Source of the DNA: Actinomycetota bacterium
GTDB taxonomy: Bacteria > Actinomycetota > Humimicrobiia > Humimicrobiales > Humimicrobiaceae
Length of the DNA stretch: 11,497 nucleotides
Direction of reading: 5' to 3'
Assembly: GCA_018897225.1 (NCBI GenBank)
Contig: JAHILC010000198.1
Coordinates: 1-11,497 of the forward strand
How positions within the stretch are numbered: the first letter of the stretch is position 1; every line of letters begins with the position of its first letter. Under the pieces are notes generated by a model, which ran no database searches, was not told where the DNA came from, and saw nothing but the letters and a program-made list of their open reading frames with translations. The translations under genes and the position numbers were made by a program. This document shows positions 1 through 6,450 of the stretch, one piece after another.

Positions 1-561
1 AAGCAGTTGGAGATGGCTCAAAATTTCATTGACCTTTACACTAAAAATCCTGAAGTAATGAAAAATTTCACGTTATACCTTGCAGGCGGAGTGGAGAATA
101 AAGCAGAGCACATGGATTATGTGGAATCAATTAAAAAGCTGAGTGAAAACTTTCCAATAAAGGTTTTGACAAATATTGATTGGGATAAGCTTGTAGAGCT
201 TTTTTCCAGGTCACTTATTTTCTGGCATGCTTCAGGGATGGGAGAAGATGAAAGCAGGCATCCCGAAAAATTTGAGCACTTTGGGATAACTACCGTTGAA
301 GCTATGGCTTCAGGGTGCATTCCCGTGGTAATAAATAAAGGCGGCCAGACTGAAATAATTCAAAATGGGTATAACGGTTTTCTTTTTGAAAGCTGGGCTG
401 AATTAAAAGAAATAACTTTAAAGATTTGCAGTGGCAATATAGACTTTAATTCAATCAAAGAAAATGCTGCAAAAAGCTCAAAAAAATTTTCCAGTGTAAA
501 TTTTGAAAGAGAACTTCTGGATTTGATTCAAGTAGAAATTGATAATCTTGGCAGCGCTTAA
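1..561 (+). CDS. Glycosyltransferase family 4 (GT-B fold), C-terminal part; 5' end outside window
   Basis: The reading frame is open from base 1 and ends with TAA at 559-561, so this is the last 186 codons of a longer gene; the TTG at base 7 is not a credible start. The visible part is the nucleotide-sugar-binding half of a GT-B retaining glycosyltransferase. A beta strand (LYLAGG) is followed by an acceptor/donor cleft segment (FWHASGMGEDE) and the GT4 EX7E signature, EHFGITTVE, at residues 92-100 of the visible frame. Next come EAMASGCIPVV and GGQTEII, which normally contact the donor diphosphate and sugar. The family transfers a sugar from a nucleotide donor to a growing glycan at the cytoplasmic membrane face. 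Donor and acceptor cannot be read from the sequence. The next gene starts 14 bases downstream, which suggests co-transcription with the polysaccharide genes. Family assignment is firm, specificity unknown. Confidence 0.9.
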   Translation, partial: KQLEMAQNFIDLYTKNPEVMKNFTLYLAGGVENKAEHMDYVESIKKLSENFPIKVLTNIDWDKLVELFSRSLIFWHASGMGEDESRHPEKFEHFGITTVEAMASGCIPVVINKGGQTEIIQNGYNGFLFESWAELKEITLKICSGNIDFNSIKENAAKSSKKFSSVNFERELLDLIQVEIDNLGSA

Positions 562-575
562 GAAAGCAGTAAAAT

Positions 576-1529
576 TTGGAACTAAGTATAATTATAGTTA
601 ATTTTAATAGCTTAACTTTTATTAAAAAATGTATTGAAAGCATGTTTTCAATGCTGGAAACTAAAGATTTTAAATGGGAAGTTGTTGTGGTTGACAACAA
701 CTCTACTGACGGTAGCATTGATTATTTTAAAAACCTCCAATCTCAATTTGATAATTTTAATGTTATCGCCAGCAGCCACAATAGTGGGTTTGCAAAAGCT
801 TCCAACATAGGAGCTGGAAGCGCTTCAGGAGAATTCCTGCTGTTTTTAAATCCTGATACCGAATTTATTGAAACCGGAATGCAAAAAGTACTGGATTTTT
901 TCAATTCAAAAAATAAAATTGAAAAAATAGGGATTGTCGGAGCTAAGCTTCTAAACCCTGATAATTCAATCCAGCACAGCTGCAGGTCTTTTCCGACGCT
1001 TGCAAGGCAGTTTTTTGAAAGCTATTTTCTTTACAGAATATTTTCCCGCTCAAAAATTTTTGGGTCTTATTTTTTATCGGGTTGGAACCACGAAAGCATA
1101 AGAAAAGTCGACTGGCTTTCCGGAGCTTTTATGCTTATTAAAAAAGAAGTGTTTGAGATAATTGGAGGCTTTGATGAAGATTACTTCATGTATAGCGAGG
1201 ATGCAGATATTTGCCTGAGGCTTTCAAGGGCCGGATTTAAAAATTATTATTTCAGCCAATATTCCATAAGGCATGACGATGGAGCAGTCGCTTCCGGCAA
1301 TAAGGCATTGAGAAATTCCCAGATCTGGAAGAGCAGAAGGCTTTATTTCTTAAAGAATTATTCTCTTACGCATGCTTTGTTTGAGAGCTATTTATTTTTC
1401 CTGGGAGTGATTAACAGGATACTGGTATTTTCCATAATTCTTGTTTTTAAACCTAAAAATAGAATATATAAGGAGAGAGTATCTTCTGAAGCACGAACTT
1501 TCAAACTATACTTTAGCAGGAAAGTTTAA
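576..1529 (+). CDS. GT2 family glycosyltransferase, rhamnosyltransferase-like
   Basis: This is a 317-residue GT-A-fold inverting glycosyltransferase. The N-terminus reads MELSIIIVNFN, the usual first strand of GT2 enzymes. VVVDNNSTDGS (37-47) binds the nucleotide, FLNPDTE (90-96) is the DXD-like metal/donor site, and FDEDYFMYSEDADICLRL (199-216) carries the catalytic-base ED pair (E208, D209). This YFMY-x-ED-x-D-x-C-x-R arrangement is typical of WbbL-like rhamnosyltransferases of O-antigen and exopolysaccharide clusters. A hydrophobic stretch at about 263-292 could anchor it to the membrane. I chose TTG at 576 because an in-frame TAA at 570-572 blocks extension and the next in-frame Met would remove the first strand; the upstream Shine-Dalgarno is weak. 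It lies 14 bases after the GT4 gene and is paralogous to the GT2 gene at 3388. A rhamnose donor is plausible given the GDP-deoxysugar genes downstream, but is inferred. Confidence 0.9.
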   Translation: MELSIIIVNFNSLTFIKKCIESMFSMLETKDFKWEVVVVDNNSTDGSIDYFKNLQSQFDNFNVIASSHNSGFAKASNIGAGSASGEFLLFLNPDTEFIETGMQKVLDFFNSKNKIEKIGIVGAKLLNPDNSIQHSCRSFPTLARQFFESYFLYRIFSRSKIFGSYFLSGWNHESIRKVDWLSGAFMLIKKEVFEIIGGFDEDYFMYSEDADICLRLSRAGFKNYYFSQYSIRHDDGAVASGNKALRNSQIWKSRRLYFLKNYSLTHALFESYLFFLGVINRILVFSIILVFKPKNRIYKERVSSEARTFKLYFSRKV

Positions 1530-1578
1530 ACTCAAACAGCTGTTTTGTTAAAAATACTATTGATTGTAAAAAAACAAA

Positions 1579-2637
1579 ATGATTTTAAAAAAGGTAAGTT
1601 TTATTATAACTCTTTTTAATGAAGAAAAAGACATATCTGCTTTTCTTGACAGCCTTTTTGAACAGAGCGCTCTTCCTGAAGAAATTGTCATTGTTGATGG
1701 AGGCTCAAAAGATAATACTTTGGATATTCTGATTAATTATTTCCAAAAAAAGGTTAAAGATTTCGATTTAAAATTCAGCGGCAATATTTTGTTTGATACT
1801 CTTGACGGAATAAATGTAAAGATATTTCAGATAAATGGGGCAAGGATATCTGAAGGAAGAAATTTTGCAATAAAGAGTGCCATGGGCGAGATCATCTGTG
1901 TGAGCGATTCCGGCTGCATACTTGATAAAGACTGGTTTTTGCAGATAACTAAGCCTTTCCAGTACAGCAGAGAGCTTTGTGTGGTTGGTGGATATAATTA
2001 TGCAAAGGCTAAAAATTTTCTGCAATCTTGCCTGGCAGCCTCGATTATGCCAAAAAAAGAAGAAATAAAAAAAGACAAATACATGCCATCTTCAAGAAAT
2101 CTGAGTTTTAAGAGAAGTGCGTGGCTTGAAGTTGGAGGATATCCCGAAGTTATGGATTATGGTGAAGATATGAAATTTAATTTTAACCTGAGATCCAAAG
2201 GATATGAAATAAACTACAATCCCGAAGCTATAGTTTACTGGAAAATGAGAGATAACCTGAGCAAAATTTTCAAACAATTTTTCAGGTATGCCAAAGGGGA
2301 TGCTTTAGGGAAAATGTATCTATACAGGCACCTTGTAAGATTCTTTTCACTTATAGTTCTGACTGCAATTATTATTTTGTCTGTGGTGTTGTCTCCGTGG
2401 TTTCTTTTAGCTCTGATTATTCTTTTTGCAGCTTATTCTTTTAAGCCATATAGAAGAATAAATTATATATGGGATAACCCAAAAATAAGTCCTTATATTG
2501 TTTTGAAAAAATATGGTGGTATAAAGAAAATTTTAAGTAAAACAATTGCCATATTCTTTATTCCATTTCTTTTAACTTATATAGATTTAGCGAAGCTTTC
2601 TGGTTATATTTATGGTCTTTTCTGCAGAAAAACTTAA
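1579..2637 (+). CDS. GT2 family glycosyltransferase with C-terminal membrane region
   Basis: This 352-residue protein has an N-terminal GT-A catalytic domain and a C-terminal membrane part. The domain opens with VSFIITLFNEEKDI, then has IVIVDGGSKDNT (36-47), VSDSGCILDKDW (108-119, the DXD-like site) and DYGEDMKFN (193-201, catalytic acid region). QFFRYAKGD (233-241) resembles the QxxRW motif of processive and membrane GT2 enzymes, with Tyr for Trp. Hydrophobic segments at about 253-288 and 321-348 predict two or three membrane passes. It probably adds a sugar to a lipid-linked intermediate at the cytoplasmic face. ATG 1579 gives the exact family N-terminus, but I see no clear Shine-Dalgarno before it. 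It is 49 bases after the preceding GT2 gene and is the last gene of this block before a 268-base AT-rich gap. Donor and acceptor are unknown. Confidence 0.88.
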   Translation: MILKKVSFIITLFNEEKDISAFLDSLFEQSALPEEIVIVDGGSKDNTLDILINYFQKKVKDFDLKFSGNILFDTLDGINVKIFQINGARISEGRNFAIKSAMGEIICVSDSGCILDKDWFLQITKPFQYSRELCVVGGYNYAKAKNFLQSCLAASIMPKKEEIKKDKYMPSSRNLSFKRSAWLEVGGYPEVMDYGEDMKFNFNLRSKGYEINYNPEAIVYWKMRDNLSKIFKQFFRYAKGDALGKMYLYRHLVRFFSLIVLTAIIILSVVLSPWFLLALIILFAAYSFKPYRRINYIWDNPKISPYIVLKKYGGIKKILSKTIAIFFIPFLLTYIDLAKLSGYIYGLFCRKT

Positions 2638-2745
2638 TGCATTTGTAATTCTGACTACCTGATCATTATTAATTTTTGAACCAATAAATAATCATTATTT
2701 TTACAAAAATAAAAATAAAAAATTTATCTTTTTCATGAATTTAAC

Positions 2746-2774
2746 TTGCAATTTAATTTTAATATTTTTATAAT
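2746..2774 (+). promoter_or_regulatory. Predicted sigma70-type promoter (distal) of the antitoxin-like gene
   Basis: TTGCAA (2746-2751) and a perfect TATAAT (2769-2774) are separated by exactly 17 bases, close to the housekeeping consensus. Transcription would begin near 2781 and give a leader of about 125 bases before the ATG at 2906. In DNA this AT-rich, -10-like boxes arise by chance, so the correct -35 and the ideal spacing are the main support. Confidence 0.5.
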
Positions 2775-2822
2775 AGATTTTTTCAATTATATATGATACA
2801 ATAATAATAAAATTAAGAGGCC

Positions 2823-2845
2823 ATAAAAAAATATTATTTTTTTAT
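2823..2845. repeat. Perfect 23-base AT-only palindrome
   Basis: ATAAAAAAATA (2823-2833) and TATTTTTTTAT (2835-2845) are exact inverted repeats around the single base at 2834. The right arm ends where the proximal promoter's -35-like TTAATA begins (2845-2850). The position suits an operator, and Phd/YefM-family proteins are known to bind palindromes in their own promoters. With only A and T in the arms, chance occurrence in this background is also plausible. Confidence 0.45.
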
Positions 2846-2873
2846 TAATATTTTATTAGAAATGTTTTATAAT
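2845..2873 (+). promoter_or_regulatory. Possible proximal promoter of the antitoxin-like gene
   Basis: TTAATA (2845-2850, four of six consensus bases) lies 17 bases before a perfect TATAAT (2868-2873). Transcription would start near 2880, giving a short leader of about 25 bases that still contains the whole Shine-Dalgarno. The TTAATA-17-TATAAA arrangement upstream of the rmd-like gene is nearly identical. It is weaker than the distal candidate because of its -35. Confidence 0.35.
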
Positions 2874-2905
2874 GGCTTTTTATGCAATATTGTGAGGTGA
2901 TATAA

Positions 2906-3118
2906 ATGGATGACGAAATTAAAAGAATAGACACAAACGACCTGAGGGTAAACCTTACGGAGTATCTTACCAAAAATCTGGGTGATACAATATATATTAC
3001 TAGATATAACAAGCTAGTGGGTGAAATAAGAGTTTATACCGAAGAGATCAGAAGAAAAACGGAGCTTCGAATTGCCAGAAAAATGATAGAAGCTGCAGAA
3101 CGTATTAAAAAGGTATAA
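2906..3118 (+). CDS. Small Phd/YefM-like antitoxin-type protein, solitary
   Basis: This 70-residue protein resembles the N-terminal DNA-binding/dimerisation fold of Phd/YefM antitoxins. The pattern is a short strand with a D-L-R-x-N-L-x-E-Y-L helix (12-21), then LGDTIYITRYNKLVGEI (25-41), matching the family's (G)-(D/E)-x-(I/V)-x-I-T-R-x-x-K-x-V pattern. The charged tail (about 45-69) is helical and would be where a toxin is normally held. The start is secure: GAGGTGAT at 2894-2901 is a strong Shine-Dalgarno just before ATG 2906. No toxin gene (Doc, RelE/YoeB or PIN) is present in the 269 bases downstream, and upstream is a glycosyltransferase. It may therefore be an orphan antitoxin or a stand-alone regulator that represses itself through the upstream palindrome. 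Family by pattern recognition only; role unproven. Confidence 0.7.
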   Translation: MDDEIKRIDTNDLRVNLTEYLTKNLGDTIYITRYNKLVGEIRVYTEEIRRKTELRIARKMIEAAERIKKV

Positions 3119-3122
3119 TTTT

Positions 3123-3251
3123 TTATAAATTTAATATCTTTAAATTAATAGGCGGCTGCATATTATGTGGCCGCTCTGTGCTTAACTGCATTGTTATATC
3201 TTTTATATTTTCAAAAACCTCTTTTACCATAGCTAAAGGCTCATCCATCAT
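3123..3251 (-). pseudogene. 42-codon minus-strand reading frame, possible gene remnant or small protein
   Basis: From ATG (3249-3251) to TAA (3123-3125), the minus strand encodes 42 residues beginning MMDEPLAMVKEVFENIKDIT. The frame stays open upstream to a TAA near 3299, and a TTG at 3270-3272 would give 49 residues. The composition is balanced and amphipathic and looks protein-like. The region has more G and C than its flanks, as coding DNA does here. No Shine-Dalgarno precedes either start, so it may be the eroded 3' end of a lost gene rather than an active one. It converges on the antitoxin-like gene. I do not recognise the sequence. Confidence 0.25.
3151..3175. repeat. GC-rich hairpin, 10-base-pair stem with 5-base loop
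   Basis: GGCGGCTGCA (3151-3160) can pair with TGTGGCCGCT (3166-3175) around the loop TATTA. All ten positions pair if three G-U wobbles are allowed, and the outer part contains the exact complement GCGGC/GCCGC. It stands out in AT-rich DNA 32 bases after the antitoxin-like stop codon. No T run follows on either strand, so it is not a canonical intrinsic terminator. It could still stop RNA polymerase weakly or protect an mRNA 3' end. It also lies inside the minus-strand reading frame. Confidence 0.45.
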
Positions 3252-3387
3252 TAATTCATATGAAATAGCCAAATTATTATTTTTATTGTTTGCAAATTAA
3301 GAAAATCATTATACATTAGAAATTAATTTTTAAAAATATTTGTTGTAATTTTACTTTTTTTGATAGATATTTTACATTATTGGAACA

Positions 3388-4257
3388 ATGGAAAATAAAA
3401 AGGCGCTCAAATTAAGCATAATAATAGTTAGTTATAATAGCTCTAACCTGCTGGAAGAATGTCTCGATTCAATTTTTAAATATCCTTGCGGGCAAAATTA
3501 TGGGGTAATTGTTGTTGATAATAACTCATCAGATGGCTCACAGGAACTTGTAAGAAAAAAGTACCCTGGAGTTGAATTGATCACCAACACCTCAAATGTC
3601 GGGTTTGCTGCAGCAAATAACATGGCGATAAAATCAACAGACTCTGATTTTATTTTATTACTTAACAGCGACTGCCAGGTGTATGAGAATTCCCTCGATG
3701 AAATGCTGGGTTTTATAGAAAGAATAACTGAAGCGGCAGTAGTCGGACCTAAAATAATAAACAGCGATGGTTCAATACAGTATTCATGCCGGAAGTTTCC
3801 ATCAATCATAGATGCAGGCCTTCATTCAATACTGGTAAATATTGCTCCCGATAATCCTGTTTCCAGAAAATACAAGCTTGCAGATATAAGCAGGGAAAAG
3901 CCTTTTGAAGTTGACTGGGTGTCAGGTTCATGCATGCTTGTCAGGCGCCAAGCTCTCCTGCGCACAGGATTTATGGATGAAAATTATTTTATGTATGTGG
4001 AAGATATCGATCTTTGCTTCCAAATGTGGAAAAAGAACTGGAAAGTATTTTATTATCCACATGCAGAAATTTTACATCATGTTGGAGGAAGCACAAATGT
4101 TGGCAAAGTTGCCGCAAGTGTCAGGATGCAAAAGAGCATATTATATTTTTTCTGGAAAAATTACAGGAAAAGCTGGAAAATATTGTTAATTCCACCGCTC
4201 GTAGTTGTTCTTGGCTTGAGAATTTTATTAACTTTCATTAAAAATTTTTTTAAATAA
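3388..4257 (+). CDS. GT2 family glycosyltransferase, rhamnosyltransferase-like
   Basis: This is a 289-residue GT-A enzyme. LSIIIVSYNSSN (9-20) and VVDNNSSDGS (42-51) form the nucleotide site, LLLNSDCQV (90-98) is the metal/donor site, and DENYFMYVEDIDLCFQM (197-213) carries the catalytic ED pair. A hydrophobic segment at about 264-285 with a basic tail suggests C-terminal membrane attachment. It is clearly homologous to the GT2 gene at 576: both share INPD/INSD-x-SIQ-x-SCR-x-FP and VDW-x-SG, and both have the YFMY-x-ED-x-D-x-C block. It ends without the roughly 25-residue extra tail of that protein. ATG 3388 directly precedes the conserved N-terminus, but only a weak GGA lies upstream. It is separated from both neighbours and is probably transcribed on its own or read into from upstream. 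It likely adds a deoxyhexose to a glycan; the substrate is inferred from context. Confidence 0.9.
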   Translation: MENKKALKLSIIIVSYNSSNLLEECLDSIFKYPCGQNYGVIVVDNNSSDGSQELVRKKYPGVELITNTSNVGFAAANNMAIKSTDSDFILLLNSDCQVYENSLDEMLGFIERITEAAVVGPKIINSDGSIQYSCRKFPSIIDAGLHSILVNIAPDNPVSRKYKLADISREKPFEVDWVSGSCMLVRRQALLRTGFMDENYFMYVEDIDLCFQMWKKNWKVFYYPHAEILHHVGGSTNVGKVAASVRMQKSILYFFWKNYRKSWKILLIPPLVVVLGLRILLTFIKNFFK

Positions 4258-4271
4258 CCTTTTTTATTCTT

Positions 4272-4300
4272 TTAATAAATTATTTATATTAAAATATAAA
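4272..4300 (+). promoter_or_regulatory. Possible promoter of the GDP-deoxysugar operon
   Basis: TTAATA (4272-4277) and TATAAA (4295-4300) are spaced by 17 bases in the 77-base gap before the rmd-like gene. Transcription would start near 4307, giving a leader of about 28 bases that includes the Shine-Dalgarno AGGAGAG (4324-4330). The gap is AT-rich enough for chance matches, but this is the only intergenic space in front of the seven-gene run. Confidence 0.35.
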
Positions 4301-4334
4301 AATCAGATTGTGTTTTTAGATTTAGGAGAGTTTT

Positions 4335-5318
4335 TTGAAAATTCTAATAACAGGCATTGCCGGCTTTGTGGGAAAACACCTGCTAAGGCATCTGTTAAGC
4401 TGCGATGGGGTCTCTCAATATGATTCTGGCCAAATCCTGGGGGTTGATTTAAACTTTAAAAATTTTGAAGTCGCCAGTTTTACTGCAGGCAAGGATAGAT
4501 TAAGAATAATTAAAGCCGATTTAAAAGATGAAGAAAAAGTTGACAACATAATTAAGGATTTCAAGCCTGACCAGATATTTCATCTTGCAGCCCAAAGCTC
4601 TGTTGATTTTTCCTGGGAAAATCCAAGAGAAACCTTTGAGATGAATGTATTTAGCGGAATAAACATTTTAGAAAGTGTAAAAAATCACTGCGGAGACCGC
4701 TGCAAGATTCTCGTAGCATGTACTGCCGAAGAATATGGTGAGTCAGACTATGATGAAAAAGGTATTAAAGAAGACCAAAAAATTTACCCTTTAAATCCAT
4801 ATGCGATAAGCAAAGCTGCACTGGATTTTTTTTGTACTACCTATCAAAGAGTTTTTAAACTGCCAGTCTTTATTACCAGATCATTTAACCATACAGGCCC
4901 CGGCCAGTCTGAAAGGTTTGTCATATCTGATTTTGCAAAGCAAATTGCAGAAATAGAAAAAATGGGAAAGGATCCCATCGTTTTTGTTGGGAACTTGAAC
5001 GTATACAGGGATTTTCTGGATGTCAGAGATGTTGTGAGAGCTTACACAAGCATTTTAAACAAGGGTAAATTTGGCGAAGTATACAATGTATGTTCGGGCA
5101 AGAAAAATAAAATTTCTGACCTTTTAGAAATATTGATTTCCTATAGTGTTATGCCGGACATTGAAATCAGGCAGGATAAAAATAAGCTTCGTCCAATTGA
5201 TCGTGAAACAATATTTGGCAATAATGCCAAACTTATAGCACACACAGGTTGGAAACCTGAATATAATATTCGCCAATCATTATTAGATACTCTGAACTGG
5301 TGGAGAGAAAGGAGCTAA
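4335..5318 (+). CDS. rmd: GDP-4-keto-6-deoxy-D-mannose reductase (Rmd-type), makes GDP-D-rhamnose
   Basis: This 327-residue extended short-chain dehydrogenase has the NAD(P)-binding TGIAGFVG (6-13), the ADL and FHLAAQSSV strands (61-63, 82-90), and the catalytic T130 in TAEEYG. The catalytic Y156/K160 pair sits in NPYAISKAA, followed by SFNHTGPGQSERFVISDFAKQ (183-203) and YRDFLDVRDVVRAY (224-237). The NHTGPGQ...RFV-x-SDFAKQIA block is what I recognise from Rmd enzymes, which reduce the 4-keto group of the Gmd product to GDP-D-rhamnose. A GDP-6-deoxytalose or related product cannot be excluded. It lacks the YP/IAK pattern of GDP-fucose synthase. The start is TTG 4335: it gives MKILITG exactly, with AGGAGAG four bases upstream. 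It leads the operon, three bases before the nucleotidyltransferase and two genes before gmd. Confidence 0.82.
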   Translation: MKILITGIAGFVGKHLLRHLLSCDGVSQYDSGQILGVDLNFKNFEVASFTAGKDRLRIIKADLKDEEKVDNIIKDFKPDQIFHLAAQSSVDFSWENPRETFEMNVFSGINILESVKNHCGDRCKILVACTAEEYGESDYDEKGIKEDQKIYPLNPYAISKAALDFFCTTYQRVFKLPVFITRSFNHTGPGQSERFVISDFAKQIAEIEKMGKDPIVFVGNLNVYRDFLDVRDVVRAYTSILNKGKFGEVYNVCSGKKNKISDLLEILISYSVMPDIEIRQDKNKLRPIDRETIFGNNAKLIAHTGWKPEYNIRQSLLDTLNWWRERS

Positions 5319-5321
5319 GAA

Positions 5322-6437
5322 TTGAAAGCAGTTATACTTGCAGGAGGTAAGGGGACAAGAATGCGCCCCCTGACATATTTAAATCCTAAACCAATGCTGC
5401 CGCTCATCAATAAGCCTTTTATGGAAAATTTTATTTTATGGCTCAAAGGTTATGGGTTAAAAGAAATAATTCTATCGACCTGCTTTCTTCCGGATGTTTT
5501 TAAGGATTATTTTGGAGATGGAGGCAAGATAGATGTTAAGCTAACATACATTACAGAGGCAGAACCACTTGGTACCTGCGGGGCAGTCAAAAATGTTGAG
5601 AAATATCTGGATAACAAAGCTTTCATGGTTTTTAACGGTGATATTTTAACCTCTTTAAACCTTAAAAATATGATAGCTTTTCACAAAGCAAAAAAAGCAG
5701 ATATAAGCATAGCGCTTACACCGGTAGAAGACCCCACAGCCTATGGGCTTGTTCCAATTGACAAGGATAGCAAGGTTAAAGAATTTCTGGAAAAGCCAAG
5801 TTTTGATGAAATTAATACAAATCTTATAAATGCAGGCACATATATAATTGAACCGCACTTGCTGGGCCATGTGCCACCAAACGAAAACTACTCATTTGAA
5901 AGAGGGCTTTTCCCGAAAGCTTTAAAGTTAGGCTACAAAATATATGGCTTTGTTTCAAATGCATATTGGCTGGATGTTGGAACACCTGAAAAATATCTTA
6001 CTGCTCACATAGATATACTTGACAGAAAAATGAACTTTAAGTTCCCTTATAAGAAAGTTTTGCCAAATATCTATGTTGGAGAAGGGGCTAAGTTCAGCAA
6101 GGAAAATCTTGCAATGGGACCCATTGTTATTGGTGAAAAGACAGTTCTGGAAAAAGATTCAAGGATTTTGCCACTTACAGTAATAGGAAATAATTGTATA
6201 ATTTCCGGGGGGAGCAGTATTTCGGAAAGCATAATTTTTGATGGCTGCCATATTGGCAAGAATTGCATTATAAGAAATTCAATTTTGTCCAAAAATGTAA
6301 AAGTTGGAGATAATGTTAAAATTGAGGACATGTCAATAATAGGGGATAACACAACAATTGAGCATAACAATATTCTTAAAAATGGTATAAAGATCAATGT
6401 CGATTCGCTTATTGCCGAAGAGCAAATAACTTTTTAG
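5322..6437 (+). CDS. Sugar nucleotidyltransferase with left-handed beta-helix, likely mannose-1-phosphate guanylyltransferase
   Basis: The 371-residue protein has an N-terminal nucleotidyltransferase domain (1 to about 235) and a hexapeptide-repeat left-handed beta-helix (about 248-355). Seen are the pyrophosphorylase signature [13 protein letters not shown] (6-18), [11 protein letters not shown] (22-32), EPLGTCGAV (81-89), metal-binding D107 in FNGDI, EKP (157-159), and [11 protein letters not shown] (215-225) with the second metal ligand D218. Length and architecture match the GMPPB-like GDP-mannose pyrophosphorylases: mannose-1-P + GTP gives GDP-mannose + PPi. A glucose-1-P or other NTP specificity is possible because the family is broad, but the gmd, rmd and phosphomannomutase neighbours favour GDP-mannose. 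TTG 5322 gives MKAVILAGG and follows AAAGGAG (5308-5314), which lies within the end of the upstream gene. Its own stop overlaps the next gene's Shine-Dalgarno. Confidence 0.82.
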   Translation: MKAVILAGGKGTRMRPLTYLNPKPMLPLINKPFMENFILWLKGYGLKEIILSTCFLPDVFKDYFGDGGKIDVKLTYITEAEPLGTCGAVKNVEKYLDNKAFMVFNGDILTSLNLKNMIAFHKAKKADISIALTPVEDPTAYGLVPIDKDSKVKEFLEKPSFDEINTNLINAGTYIIEPHLLGHVPPNENYSFERGLFPKALKLGYKIYGFVSNAYWLDVGTPEKYLTAHIDILDRKMNFKFPYKKVLPNIYVGEGAKFSKENLAMGPIVIGEKTVLEKDSRILPLTVIGNNCIISGGSSISESIIFDGCHIGKNCIIRNSILSKNVKVGDNVKIEDMSIIGDNTTIEHNNILKNGIKINVDSLIAEEQITF

Positions 6438-6443
6438 GAGGTG
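6436..6443 (+). promoter_or_regulatory. Consensus Shine-Dalgarno that fixes the TTG start of gmd
   Basis: AGGAGGTG is a full match to the 16S rRNA 3' end. It shares its first two bases with the TAG stop of the upstream gene and lies seven bases before TTG 6451. It supports TTG as the true start, and its overlap with the stop codon suggests coupled translation of the two sugar-nucleotide genes. Confidence 0.8.
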
Positions 6444-6450
6444 TGCGGTT

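Larger units (their letters stand above)
2638..2905. other. AT-rich intergenic region with promoter signals upstream of the antitoxin-like gene
   Basis: No gene is visible in this 268-base gap on either strand. It is almost entirely A and T with long A and T runs. It contains three sigma70-like -10 boxes (TATAAT at 2769-2774, TACAAT with extended TG at 2794-2802, TATAAT at 2868-2873). It also holds a short perfect palindrome AAATAAT-C-ATTATTT (2686-2700), a 9-base direct repeat ATCATTATT (2662-2670 and 2691-2699), and a 23-base AT-only palindrome (2823-2845). No GC-rich hairpin followed by a T run is present, so I cannot point to a canonical terminator for the upstream glycosyltransferase block. 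Confidence 0.6.
3119..3387. other. Intergenic region with hairpin and minus-strand mini-ORF
   Basis: This 269-base gap separates the antitoxin-like gene from the GT2 gene at 3388. Bases about 3151-3260 are visibly less AT-rich than their flanks and contain the hairpin and small minus-strand reading frame listed separately. The right part (3261-3387) is again nearly all A and T. It should hold the promoter of the following gene; the best candidate is TTGCAA (3290-3295) with TACATT (3312-3317) at 16 bases, which is weak. I see no toxin gene here. Confidence 0.5.

Noticed and set aside
3151..3175. Hairpin as an intrinsic transcription terminator
   Set aside because: No T tract follows the stem on either strand, so it is recorded only as a structured repeat.
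3119..3387. A toxin gene partnering the antitoxin-like gene
   Set aside because: All + strand frames are interrupted by stops within short distances, and the only minus-strand frame is 42-49 codons and unlike RelE, Doc or PIN toxins as far as I can tell.
3905..4241. Two overlapping + strand open frames inside the GT2 gene at 3388
   Set aside because: They are frame-shifted readings of the conserved C-terminal half of the glycosyltransferase and show no independent motifs.
4335..5318. Idea that the reductase is a GDP-fucose synthase (Fcl/WcaG)
   Set aside because: It lacks Fcl-type YP and YAIAK motifs and instead has the Rmd-type NHTGPGQ and RFV-x-SDFAKQ block; single-function reduction is more likely.
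5322..6437. Idea that the nucleotidyltransferase is RmlA (dTDP-glucose pyrophosphorylase)
   Set aside because: It has EPLGT and a long hexapeptide beta-helix C-terminus, unlike the short RmlA, and no rmlB, rmlC or rmlD genes are nearby.
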